NCBI RefSeq assembly: GCF_001426405.1
Contig: NZ_LMEP01000022.1
Location: 187,363-251,362 of the forward strand
Reading direction: 5' to 3'
DNA: 64,000 nucleotides
Source of the DNA: Streptomyces sp. Root1304
GTDB taxonomy: Bacteria; Actinomycetota; Actinomycetes; Streptomycetales; Streptomycetaceae
Shown: in pieces, positions 46,304-54,569 of the stretch
How positions within the stretch are numbered: the stretch's first letter is position 1
Layout of the letters: the number at the start of each line of letters is the position of its first letter
Made by a program: the position numbers and the translations under genes
Notes under the pieces: generated by a model
Told to the model about the DNA's origin: nothing
The model's database searches: none
What the model saw: the letters and a program-made list of their open reading frames with translations, nothing else

Positions 46304-47884
46304 ATGCGGCTCCGGGGTCCGCGGTTCGGGGCCCGCGACTGGAACGCTGCCGAGGTGAACCAGCGCACCGGCCGTACCGCCACGGTCCTCACCGCCGCCG
46401 TCCTCGCCGCCCTCACCACCGCCCTCGTCGTCACCGTCCGGTACGACGGTCATGTCACCGACCCTTCCGGGCTGTTCGGCCGGTACGCGGCCTGCTGGGC
46501 CCTGTTCGTAGTCGCGCTGCTCGGGCTGCGCAGGGTTCCGGCCGCGCACGTCGTGCCGCTGCTCGTGGCCGGTGCGGTCGCGGTGTCGGTGACCGGGCTC
46601 GTGGCGCCGCCCCGGACGAGCACGGACTCGTACCGGTACGCCTGGGACGGCCGCGTCCAGTCCGCCGGGATCTCCCCGTACGACCACGCCCCACGGGATC
46701 CGGAGCTGGGCGGGCTGCGCGACCCGTGGCTCTTCCCCACGGGGTCCGCGTGCTCCGGCCGGGACCTGGTCACGATCCCCGCCCCCGGCCCCGAACCCCA
46801 CTGCACACGGATCAACCGGCCTTCGGTGCACACGATCTACCCGCCCGTCGCCGAGGTGTACTTCGTGGCCGTCGACGGGCTGTCCCCGGACGGAGCCCGG
46901 CACAAGCCGCTCCAGATCGCCGCCGGGCTGGTCGCGCTCGCCACGACCTGGGCGCTGCTGCTGATCCTGCGCCGCCGGGGCACGGACCCACGACGGGCCG
47001 CGGCCTGGGCGTGGTGTCCGCTGGTCCCGATCGAGGCCGTGAACAACGCGCACGTGGACGTCCTCGGCGCGCTCCTCGCCGTGCTCGGCCTCGGCCTCGT
47101 GGCCGCCGCCCGCACGACCGGCCGCACGACCGGCCGCACGACTGGCCGTCGAGCGGCCGGGGAGGTGAGCCGTGAGAGAGGCCTGCCGCTCGGGGGTGGT
47201 GTGCCCGTCGGAGCGTCGCACGGCATCCGTCGGCTCGTCGCCGGAGGTCTCGTCCTCGGGGCCGCCGTCGCCGCCAAGCTCATGCCCGCCGTCGTGCTGC
47301 CCGGGGCGCTGTCCGGGGTGCGCCGGGCGCGCGACGCGGCGGCCGTCCTGGTGCCGGCCGCGGTCTTCACCGCTCTCGCGTACGTCCCCTACGTCCTCCT
47401 CTCGCACGACTCCGTCTTCGGCTACCTCGGCGGGTACGTGGACGAGGAGGGCTACGACGATCCCTCGGCCGGCTCCCGCTACGCGCTGCTGCGTCTCGTC
47501 CTGCCCGACAGCTGGGCGTTCCCGGTGCTGCTCGCCGTGATGGCCGCGGTGTCCCTCTCCGTGATGTGGCGCGGCGATCCGCGGCGCCCGTGGAGCGGGG
47601 CACTCCTGGTCACGGGCTGGGCCTTCGTGCTCCTCACGCCCGGCTACTCCTGGTACGCGCTGCTCCTGGTGGCGCTGGTCGCGCTGGACGGGCGACGGGA
47701 GTGGCTGGGTGTCGCGCTCGCGGGCGAGGCGGTGTACGTCCTCGGGCCCGACCACGGCTACGGATCCGCGCTGAGCGCGACCGCGTACGGCATCGCCGCG
47801 CTCGTGGTGGTGCTGGGCCCGGCGGTCCGGTGGTGGCAGACCTCGGCTACCGGGTGGCGAGTTCAGCGTTCGCCCTCTCCGTGA
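46304..47884 (+). CDS. Polytopic membrane glycosyltransferase (GT87/PMT-like)
   Basis: 526 residues if the ATG at 46304 is used; a GTG at 46355 is an alternative, and neither has a clear ribosome-binding site. About ten membrane helices. The first extracytoplasmic loop contains STDSYRYAWDGRVQSAGISPYDH, with an acidic Asp-Ser-Tyr-Arg site characteristic of GT-C enzymes. A cytosolic loop carries the TTGR repeats encoded by 47111-47146. Probably uses polyprenyl-phosphate sugars to glycosylate envelope glycans or proteins. The 3' end overlaps the convergent MarR-like gene by 38 bases. Confidence 0.85.
   Translation: MRLRGPRFGARDWNAAEVNQRTGRTATVLTAAVLAALTTALVVTVRYDGHVTDPSGLFGRYAACWALFVVALLGLRRVPAAHVVPLLVAGAVAVSVTGLVAPPRTSTDSYRYAWDGRVQSAGISPYDHAPRDPELGGLRDPWLFPTGSACSGRDLVTIPAPGPEPHCTRINRPSVHTIYPPVAEVYFVAVDGLSPDGARHKPLQIAAGLVALATTWALLLILRRRGTDPRRAAAWAWCPLVPIEAVNNAHVDVLGALLAVLGLGLVAAARTTGRTTGRTTGRRAAGEVSRERGLPLGGGVPVGASHGIRRLVAGGLVLGAAVAAKLMPAVVLPGALSGVRRARDAAAVLVPAAVFTALAYVPYVLLSHDSVFGYLGGYVDEEGYDDPSAGSRYALLRLVLPDSWAFPVLLAVMAAVSLSVMWRGDPRRPWSGALLVTGWAFVLLTPGYSWYALLLVALVALDGRREWLGVALAGEAVYVLGPDHGYGSALSATAYGIAALVVVLGPAVRWWQTSATGWRVQRSPSP
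47111..47146 (+). repeat. In-frame 12-bp tandem repeat
   Basis: Three copies of CGCACGACCGGC (the last with one change) encode Arg-Thr-Thr-Gly repeats in a predicted loop of the membrane glycosyltransferase. Confidence 0.85.
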
Positions 47885-48296
47885 CGTGGGCGAGGGCGCG
47901 GGCGGCGATCTCGCGGTCGGCGGCCGGAAGGCCGCCGTAGAGCCGCTCGGCCAGCGCGGCCACCTCGTCCGTGAACCCTCGGTGCAGCGCCTCCCCCTTC
48001 TCCGTGGGGGTGGTGCGGGCGGCGTCGATCAGCCCGGCTTCGGCGAGTGCGGCGAGCAGGGCGTGGACCTCCGGCCCGGTGATCTTGAGCGTCGAGGTCA
48101 GCCGGTCGACGGCACCGTCGCGGCCGAGCCCGTCGACGACGGCCTTGAGGGCGACGGACTGGGGGAAGGTCAGGCCGGAGCCGATGAGGATCCGGTCCCG
48201 GACGGCGGCGACGGCGTGGTAGGCGATGCCGATCAGCTGGCCGTTGAGCAGGGGCGCGGGAGCGGTGGTGGTGGCGGAGGTGACGGTGACGGTCAT
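47847..48296 (-). CDS. MarR-like winged-helix protein
   Basis: 149 residues, ATG behind AAGGAG. Pattern LTFPQSVALKAVVDGLGRDG, then RLTSTLKITGPEVHALLAALAEAGLI and PTEKGEALHRGFTDEV is MarR-like, with the wing shortened. It is divergent from the TetR gene with three identical-type operators between, so the TetR protein probably controls it. Its end overlaps the glycosyltransferase end on the other strand. Confidence 0.82.
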   Translation of the reverse strand: MTVTVTSATTTAPAPLLNGQLIGIAYHAVAAVRDRILIGSGLTFPQSVALKAVVDGLGRDGAVDRLTSTLKITGPEVHALLAALAEAGLIDAARTTPTEKGEALHRGFTDEVAALAERLYGGLPAADREIAARALAHVTERANAELATR

Positions 48297-48313
48297 GGCG
48301 TGGATCTCCTTGG

Positions 48314-48376
48314 TTGCGGTGTGCGGTGTGCGATGCGGTGCGATGCGTCCGGTCCGGTCCGATGCGGTGCGGTGCT
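48314..48376. repeat. Low-complexity TGCGGTG/TGCGATG repeat
   Basis: Short units TGCGGTG, TGCGATG and TCCGG recur through the leader of the MarR-like gene. Non-coding. Confidence 0.75.
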
Positions 48377-48400
48377 CTCGGGAAGCTCCGAACCAATAAG

Positions 48401-48480
48401 CGGAGATCTCTCCGGTTGACGTGTCGCCACCATAAACGGAGGGCTCTCCGATTTTCAAGGCGTAACCGGAGATCCCTCCG
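48401..48480. promoter_or_regulatory. Three palindromic operators for the TetR regulator
   Basis: Three 14-bp inverted repeats share the form CGGAGNNCYCTCCG or a close variant: 48401-48414, 48437-48450 and 48467-48480. Their starts are 36 and 30 bases apart. They fill the divergent gap between the MarR-like and TetR genes. Confidence 0.88.
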
Positions 48481-48503
48481 CTACGTCCGTTACGCTGCTC
48501 CGC

Positions 48504-49127
48504 ATGACCGCCCCCGCCGAACGCGCCGACGCCGCCCGCAATCGCCTCCGCATCCTCGACGCCGCCCGGCGCCGGCTCACGGCGGACGGCTCCGCCGAAC
48601 TCTCCCTGGACGCCGTCGCGAAGGACGCCGGAGTGGGCGTCGGCACGGTCTACCGCCGCTTCCACAACAGGGCGGGGCTCGTCTACGCGCTCATCGAGGA
48701 CAACGAGAGCCGCTTCCAGGAGGAGTTCGCCCGCCGGGCGGAGGACGGGTCCCCGCCGGCGCGCGAACGGCTGCGGGCCTTCCTGCACGGCATGGCCGAC
48801 CTCGTCGAGAACAACCGCGCCCTGCTGCTCCTCGCGGAGGCGAGCGTCCCGGCCGGGCGCTATCGCAGCGCCCCGTTCCGGCGGCACCACGAACAGGTCG
48901 TGGGCATGGTCGCGGAACTCGCGCCGGACGCGGACGCTGCCTATCTGGCCGACCTGCTCCTCATGGCGTACACACCCGGCCTGTTCGACTTCCAGCGCAC
49001 CGACCGGGGCTGGGACGTGGACCGGATCAAGCGCGGGCTCGACGCGCTGGTCGCCGGAATCGGAGCCGTCGGGGCCACCGGGGCCGGGGAATCCGGGGAA
49101 CCAGCAGGACCGCCGCCGAGGCGATGA
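48504..49127 (+). CDS. TetR-family transcriptional regulator
   Basis: 207 residues. N-terminal helix-turn-helix RLRILDAARRRLTADGSAELS (in part), then LDAVAKDAGVGVGTVYRRFHNR. The C-terminal ligand domain is all-helical (GMADLVENNRALLLLAEASV). It is divergent from the MarR-like gene and almost certainly binds the three palindromes upstream. The last 101 bases overlap the convergent membrane-protein gene. Confidence 0.93.
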   Translation: MTAPAERADAARNRLRILDAARRRLTADGSAELSLDAVAKDAGVGVGTVYRRFHNRAGLVYALIEDNESRFQEEFARRAEDGSPPARERLRAFLHGMADLVENNRALLLLAEASVPAGRYRSAPFRRHHEQVVGMVAELAPDADAAYLADLLLMAYTPGLFDFQRTDRGWDVDRIKRGLDALVAGIGAVGATGAGESGEPAGPPPRR

Positions 49128-49548
49128 ACAGCGCCGCCGTGAAGAGCAGCCAGCGCCCCAGGAACACGTCCGCGGGGAGACCCGTCGCCGCTGTGTAGTG
49201 GCCGACCCGGCGGAAGACGAGCGGCCAGTAGACGAGCAGCACCAGGCCCGAGAGGAAGGCCGGAACCCGCACGTGGTTGACGCCGAACCGCGCCCGCCGC
49301 GCCCCGCTCGTCGTGCCGTCCGCCCCTTCCCGGGGCGGGAACAGGAGCTGCACGGCACGGTCGGTCATCGCGTACAGCGGCAGCAGGACCAGGTCGTGCA
49401 GGAGGGCCGCGCCGACGAACCAGAGGGTCACCCCCCACGGGTCGCCCTGCAGAAGCCGCAGGCCCGCGTAGCCGGCCAGGGCGAAGGAGGCGAGTACGAG
49501 CAGCAGAGGGAGCGGCGTGTCCTCCTCCCGTCGGCGGAGCGCGCTCAC
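49027..49548 (-). CDS. Small polytopic membrane protein coupled to molybdopterin oxidoreductase copy 2
   Basis: 173 residues from a GTG overlapping the upstream stop (GTGA). Four predicted helices: LLLVLASFALAGYAGLRLL, LWFVGAALLHDLVLLPLYA, VPAFLSGLVLLVYWPLVF and WLLFTAALFIASAAVLLVP. It ends in an Arg/Pro-rich tail that falls inside the TetR overlap. Equivalent in position and layout to the gene at 44644. Confidence 0.8.
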   Translation of the reverse strand: MSALRRREEDTPLPLLLVLASFALAGYAGLRLLQGDPWGVTLWFVGAALLHDLVLLPLYAMTDRAVQLLFPPREGADGTTSGARRARFGVNHVRVPAFLSGLVLLVYWPLVFRRVGHYTAATGLPADVFLGRWLLFTAALFIASAAVLLVPRIPRPRWPRRLRFRRPARRARA

Positions 49549-50924
49549 GGCTGCTCCCCGAAGGTGAGACGGGCGACCCACTTGGTGTTGAGGACGCCCG
49601 GGGCGCCGGGGACGACGACCCGGGCCGGGTAGCCGTGGTCCTGGGAGAGGTCGGCGCCGTTGACCCGTACGGCGAGCAGCGAGCGGTGGTCCCGCACCTG
49701 GTTGTCACGCAGCGCCGCCACGCTGAACGGGCCCCCGCGCTGGACCGACTCCACCCGTACGTCCGGCGGATCGTCGTCGAGGCCGACCAGCGCGGCGAGG
49801 TCGACGAGCCGGACCCCGCTCCACAGCTGGTCCGGGGTGGACCACCCCTCCACACAGGCGATCGGCAGCGACGCCTCGTGCTGCGGCATCGCCAGCAGCG
49901 CCTCCCTGGTCAGGACGGCCTGCCGCCCCGCGCCGCGTACGGTGAGCCGCCACGCCGCTCCGACGTCGCTCGCCCGGATGCCTACCGAGCCCGCGGTCTT
50001 GTTGATCTGGAAGCCGTTCGGCCCCGAACCGGGTTCCTTCCCGCCGTGCGGGGCGAACAGCGCGGTCCTCCGCCACCAGCCGCCCATGCTCTGCCCGGCC
50101 GTCACCGCGAACAGCGCCAGCGACCCCAGACCGACCATGCCGACCGCGCCCCGGCGGGAGATCGTCGGTTCGGCCGGCCGGGGCGACACGAGCCCGGCGG
50201 CCTCCTCGCTCCCGGCGGCGGGCCGCGCCGCGTGTCCGGCCCGCACGGCCCGGAGCGCGCGCGGCAGCCTCAGTGTCACATGCACCACGAACGCCCCGAT
50301 GAACACCCAGGCACCGTAGAAGTGCAGGACGTAGAAGGAGCCCGGGAAGATGTAGTGCAGCTGGATGTTGAGGATGCCGGTGACGAACTCGAAGCCGGCC
50401 CCGCCCACCAGGAGCAGCAGCGACAGCCGTTCCAGCGCGTGGCCCGGCGACCGCACCGGCGGCCACGCGAAGAGCTTCGGGATGACGGACCACAGCTTCG
50501 CGAGGAGCACGGGCACCAGCACGATGCCGAGGACGACGTGCACGCCCTGGGTGAGCCGGTACAGCCAGTACGGCGAGGTCGGCCAGGAGAACAGGTAGAA
50601 GCCGAGCCACCCCTTGTCGGGCGTCTGGTCGTTCACCGCCGCGAGATCCGGGTTGTACGCGGCGTACGACAGGAGTCCCGTCACGAACAGGACCGTCACG
50701 CCGACGAGCAGGACCAGTCCGAACACGGCGGTCAGCCACGGCCCCCGCAGCGGGCTCCGCCAGAACTCCGGCCGGGAAGGACCGGGCGGAGGCCCCGTCG
50801 GCACCACGGACTCCAGCACGATGCGCCACCGCCGTGGCCCCGGCCGCCCGTCCCCGGACGGTGCCGCGTCTCCCGTCTCCTCGCGCTCGCCGTCGTCGCT
50901 CGCAGCCACGGGAAACCTCCGCAC
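49545..50924 (-). CDS. Cytochrome b561-like/sulfite oxidase-like molybdopterin oxidoreductase (copy 2)
   Basis: 459 residues. Same architecture as 45099-46241: a cytoplasmic N-terminus of about 60 residues, a membrane b-type cytochrome part (TQGVHVVLG, LHFYGAWVF, FVVHVTLRLP), then a Moco domain with Cys in LPIACVEGWS and DHGYPARVVVPGAPGVLNTKWVA. Compared with copy 1 it has a longer N-terminus and a longer first extracytoplasmic loop (NPDLAAVNDQTPDKGW). Paralogues flanking the glycosyltransferase and regulators imply a local module duplication. Confidence 0.88.
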   Translation of the reverse strand: MRRFPVAASDDGEREETGDAAPSGDGRPGPRRWRIVLESVVPTGPPPGPSRPEFWRSPLRGPWLTAVFGLVLLVGVTVLFVTGLLSYAAYNPDLAAVNDQTPDKGWLGFYLFSWPTSPYWLYRLTQGVHVVLGIVLVPVLLAKLWSVIPKLFAWPPVRSPGHALERLSLLLLVGGAGFEFVTGILNIQLHYIFPGSFYVLHFYGAWVFIGAFVVHVTLRLPRALRAVRAGHAARPAAGSEEAAGLVSPRPAEPTISRRGAVGMVGLGSLALFAVTAGQSMGGWWRRTALFAPHGGKEPGSGPNGFQINKTAGSVGIRASDVGAAWRLTVRGAGRQAVLTREALLAMPQHEASLPIACVEGWSTPDQLWSGVRLVDLAALVGLDDDPPDVRVESVQRGGPFSVAALRDNQVRDHRSLLAVRVNGADLSQDHGYPARVVVPGAPGVLNTKWVARLTFGEQP

Positions 50925-51009
50925 GTACCGGCCTCATCGGATGTCCCCCGCCGAGGAGAACATGCCGCACCCGAACGCCGAAGACCCCCGTGACACGCCA
51001 CACGGCCGG

Positions 51010-51915
51010 TCAGCCACCCAGGTAGTAGGGCCGGTTGTGCGCGGCGACGGGCGGCGACTGGTAGCTCCACGCACCCACGGCCGGAGCGCCGCCGAGCAGC
51101 CGCTCCAGGTCCCGGCCGACGTCGGCGCCCGCGTCGAGGACGGTCAGCCGGGCGCGATCGGATGCCCTGTGTCGCTCTCGGCCGGACGCCCGGTCGTGCG
51201 CCGGCTCGGATGCTGGGTCGGGCGCTCCGTCGGCGAGGGAGTGCCAGGTGTAGGGGGCGTAGACGTTCATGGGGCCGGCCAGCGCCCGTCCTTCCTCGTC
51301 CGTGCCGTATCCCGTGATGGGCGTGTTGTTCACCGGCGCGCCCCAGAGGTTCGTGAGGTCGGCTTCGAGGGAGAAGAGCGCGGTGCTGCCGCGCCGGAGT
51401 TCGCCCTGGGGGCTGAGTTCGGCGCTCCGGCAGGTCACCTGCCAGTCCTGGGCCTCGGGGCCGTTGAGGGAGGGCATCGTCGCCTCGAACCAGGCGGGGT
51501 ACTTGGGTTCGGCGTAGAGCCGGCGGCCGGCGTCGATGGCGAGCGGGTTGTCGCACAGCACGTGGATGCGGGCGATGCCGAGCAGTTTGGTCTGGTCGTG
51601 GCCCTGCGCGTAGTCGGCGTAGGACACCTCGGGCAGTCGCCCGGCGGCGGCGGACGGGTAGGCGACGAGGTTGACCTCGATCTCCTGGGTGACTCCGGCG
51701 CCGGACCGGTACTGGGCGAAGTAGAGCTGGAAGTTGACCGAGAGCAGGGCCCGTCCGCCGAAGTCGGCGGCGCTGAGCGCCGGGTGGTGCTTGGCGAGGA
51801 TCTCGCGGGCGGGTTCGGGGTCGACGAGGAAGTCCAGGCCGATGTTGTGCAGGGCGCCGTAGTGGAAGGGCAGTTGGTACGGCGCCGCCACCGGCGGCAG
51901 GGGAAGCGGGCTCAT
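51010..51915 (-). CDS. Acetoacetate decarboxylase-like protein
   Basis: 301 residues. The ADC-fold pattern includes EIEVNLVAYP, QTKLLGIARIHVLCDNPLAIDAGR (in part) and YAEPKYPAWFEATMP. A Ser/Arg/Asp-rich low-complexity insert (about 235-255) precedes the C-terminus. The ATG overlaps the GMC oxidoreductase stop. The catalytic Lys of true acetoacetate decarboxylase cannot be placed with confidence, so it may be an ADC-like aldolase or dehydratase acting on the oxidoreductase product. Confidence 0.78.
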   Translation of the reverse strand: MSPLPLPPVAAPYQLPFHYGALHNIGLDFLVDPEPAREILAKHHPALSAADFGGRALLSVNFQLYFAQYRSGAGVTQEIEVNLVAYPSAAAGRLPEVSYADYAQGHDQTKLLGIARIHVLCDNPLAIDAGRRLYAEPKYPAWFEATMPSLNGPEAQDWQVTCRSAELSPQGELRRGSTALFSLEADLTNLWGAPVNNTPITGYGTDEEGRALAGPMNVYAPYTWHSLADGAPDPASEPAHDRASGRERHRASDRARLTVLDAGADVGRDLERLLGGAPAVGAWSYQSPPVAAHNRPYYLGG

Positions 51916-53849
51916 GACGCGGCTCCGGAAGGGTCGGCGGGCCGGGGGCTCCGGCGGATGGTCTCCTGACCGTCGGACGGCCCCGTGCCCGGGCCACCGG
52001 CGGCGGGCGAGGCGGTGGCCGTCAGAACGGCGGGCGTGTGCCGCGCGGTCAGGTCGGTCTCGATGCGTTCGGCGGTGCGCAGGGCCAGGGCGGCCATGGT
52101 CAGGGTGGGGTTGGAGGTGGCGAGCGAGGGCATGCTGCCGCAGCCGACCGCGTAGAGCCCGGGATGGTCCCAGCAGCGCTGCCAGTGGTCGACGACCGAG
52201 GTGTCGGGGCTGTCTCCCATGAGGTGGGTACCTCCGGCGTGGCCCGCGCCCCGGAACGCGTACGACCGGCCCCGGTGGGTGAAGCTCCCGGGCCGGCCGG
52301 GGGCGTGGTCGGTGTGGTCCTCCGCGCCCAGCAGCGCGAAGATCTGGTCGGACACCTCCCGCGCCGCCGCGAAGCCCTCCTTGACGTGGTCGGAGAGGTC
52401 GTACGACACGACGGGGCGCGGCAGCCCCAGCGCGTCACGGCGCTCCGGGTCGAGGGTGACCCGGTTGGCGGGGTCCGCCTCCTGTTCGATCTCGAACTGC
52501 AGGGCGAACTGGCGGCCCACCCGGTCGCGCAGGGCCGTCCGCAGCGCGGGCCCGTACAGCCGGCGGCCGTCCGCGCCGCCGCACACCAGGGCCGCCACGT
52601 CCGCGCCGGTGCCTCCGGTCGCCCACACCCAACCCCAGTTCCCGATCTCGACGCGGAACGGGGCGTGCCGTGCGCGGGAGGGACCGAAGCGGAACCCTTC
52701 GAGGCCCGAGGTGGAGCCCGGCCCCCGGTAGGGGCCGACCTGTTCCGGCATCAGCCCCCAGGTCAGCAGCACCGGGTGGTCCATCAGGTTGCGGCCGACC
52801 TGGCCGCTGCGGTCGGCGAGGCCGGAGAGCAACAGCAGTCGGGCGTTCTCGACGGCGTGGGCGGCGAGCACCACGACGTCCGCGTCCACGCGGTGGCGGG
52901 TGGTCCCCCGCGTGTACGAGAGGTACTCGACGCCGGTGGCGCGTCCGGTGCCGTCGACCAGCACCCGGCTCACGACGGCTCGGTCGACGAGCGTCACCGA
53001 CGGGCCCCAGCGCGCCTGGGTGCGCAGCGGGGTGTACTTGGCCCGCGCGGGACAGACGGGGATGCAGCTGGCATGCCCTTCACAGGGGCGGTGCCCACCG
53101 TCGTGGCGGGCTCCCGCCCCACCGTCGTGGCGGGTGCCCGGCCCGCGCTCGTAGGCGGCGTTGACGGTGCCGTTGCGGCCGTGCGGTGTCCCCACCACCC
53201 GTAACGCGACCCGTTCCCCGGCCACCGGGTCCGTGACCGACCGGCCGTCCAGGCGGCCCGCGATCACCGTGTCGAGGTGGCTCGGCGGCAGGGCGTGCAT
53301 CGGGAAGACGTACTCCTCGGGGAACGGCAGTCCCACGTGCTCGCGCTGTTCGGCGACATCGGCGGCGACGCCGATCTCCCGCTCCGCCGCCCGGTAGTAC
53401 GGCTCCAGGTCCCCGTAGCCGAGGGGCCAGCCCCGGCCGTAGCCGAACAGGTCGGTACGGAAGTCCTCCGGGTGCATCCGGGGTGTCAGCCCCGTCCAGA
53501 CGTTCCCGGTGCCGCCGTTCACCCTGATGTACGTGCTGGAGTACGGCAGCGGGCCGCGCTGGATCAGATGGCCGTCCCCGCCCGCTCCGGCACCGAGGTC
53601 GGTGACCTCCGGCCAGGCGGCCGCGGGGTGCGGCACATAAGGCGAGCCGGGCACCTTCGCCGTCGCCGCCAGATAGGTGTCCACCGCGTCGGTGTGACCG
53701 CGCTCGGCGTCCCGGGCGCTCGCCCCGGCCTCCAGGACGAGCACGCGCCGTCCTGCCGCGCCGAGGCTGTGCGCCACGAGCGTCCCCGCGAAGCCGCCGC
53801 CGACGACGATCACGTCGTAGTGCGGGGGGATCGGTCCGGAGGAGGTCAT
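51912..53849 (-). CDS. GMC-family FAD-dependent oxidoreductase
   Basis: 645 residues from the ATG at 53849 behind GGAGG. FAD motif VIVVGGGFAGTLVAHSLGAAG (in part), then GTGNVWTGLTPRMHPEDF and the C-terminal GHAGGTHLMGDSP and SNPTLTMAALALRTAE. A Cys-bearing segment, CEGHASCIPVCPARAKY, matches the gluconate/sorbitol dehydrogenase branch rather than simple alcohol oxidases. Partner of the small subunit encoded just upstream. No Tat signal is visible, so it may ride on its partner or be cytoplasmic. A C-terminal Pro/Ser/Thr-rich tail of about 45 residues is unusual. Confidence 0.9.
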   Translation of the reverse strand: MTSSGPIPPHYDVIVVGGGFAGTLVAHSLGAAGRRVLVLEAGASARDAERGHTDAVDTYLAATAKVPGSPYVPHPAAAWPEVTDLGAGAGGDGHLIQRGPLPYSSTYIRVNGGTGNVWTGLTPRMHPEDFRTDLFGYGRGWPLGYGDLEPYYRAAEREIGVAADVAEQREHVGLPFPEEYVFPMHALPPSHLDTVIAGRLDGRSVTDPVAGERVALRVVGTPHGRNGTVNAAYERGPGTRHDGGAGARHDGGHRPCEGHASCIPVCPARAKYTPLRTQARWGPSVTLVDRAVVSRVLVDGTGRATGVEYLSYTRGTTRHRVDADVVVLAAHAVENARLLLLSGLADRSGQVGRNLMDHPVLLTWGLMPEQVGPYRGPGSTSGLEGFRFGPSRARHAPFRVEIGNWGWVWATGGTGADVAALVCGGADGRRLYGPALRTALRDRVGRQFALQFEIEQEADPANRVTLDPERRDALGLPRPVVSYDLSDHVKEGFAAAREVSDQIFALLGAEDHTDHAPGRPGSFTHRGRSYAFRGAGHAGGTHLMGDSPDTSVVDHWQRCWDHPGLYAVGCGSMPSLATSNPTLTMAALALRTAERIETDLTARHTPAVLTATASPAAGGPGTGPSDGQETIRRSPRPADPSGAAS

Positions 53850-54310
53850 CGGAACACCTCCGACCCCGCGGCCCCGCCCGGTTTCTCCGCCCAGCTCCCG
53901 AAGCCCTGGGGCGCCGCGCCGGGCGCCCGGCCGCCGAAGGTCCGCCACACGAGCCCCTCGGCGTACGCCCGTGCGGAGACCAGGAAGGCGGCCTCGCCCG
54001 CGAGCCCCGGCCACACGCCGGTGTACCAGAGGCGGGTGATCGCCTCGGCCAGCTCCGCCACGTCGGGCGGGACGGGGTCACCCGGGCTCTCACCCGCGGA
54101 CTCCCCCACCGGCTCGGAAGCGAACGCCCCCTCGGCCGCCGCCGCGACGAGCCGCTCGTACTCCTCGGCTGTCGCGTGCGTCCGCAGGACGTCCCGGTAG
54201 GCGTCCACCATTCCGGTGGCCCGTAACTCCCTCGTGTCGAAGCCCGTCAACTCCACGGACAGCTCCACGAACTCGTCCTTCGTCCCGCTCTGTCGCACCG
54301 GTCCAGGCAC
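53846..54310 (-). CDS. Small subunit of an FAD-dependent sugar/alcohol dehydrogenase (FAD-SLDH-like)
   Basis: 154 residues. The N-terminal FVELSVELTGFDTRELRATG and ITRLWYTGVWPG are typical of the small subunit of membrane sorbitol/fructose/gluconate dehydrogenases. Known members carry a Tat signal; none is seen here. Its stop overlaps the GMC ATG (53846-53849), the usual order for this enzyme class. Confidence 0.83.
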   Translation of the reverse strand: MPGPVRQSGTKDEFVELSVELTGFDTRELRATGMVDAYRDVLRTHATAEEYERLVAAAAEGAFASEPVGESAGESPGDPVPPDVAELAEAITRLWYTGVWPGLAGEAAFLVSARAYAEGLVWRTFGGRAPGAAPQGFGSWAEKPGGAAGSEVFR

Positions 54311-54569
54311 GTCAGCCTCCCCCCGTCGGCCTCTGAAACACCCATGGAATCAGGCGAAGCGGATGGCGGCCACGGTTGATCCGCCACTCCACCCGAACGT
54401 GTGGAGCCCTCCTCCGCAAACCCGTTCGGGAGCGATTGGCGAGTTCCCGCCGGTGTGGTGGGGCACCGCCGCGTTCCCGGCCCTTCGCGCCCGAAAACGC
54501 TTGGACCGGGCGGCGCCGCTCGCGGGAGACTCCGTCTTCATCTGACGGTCCGACAACACAGGGTTGGGC

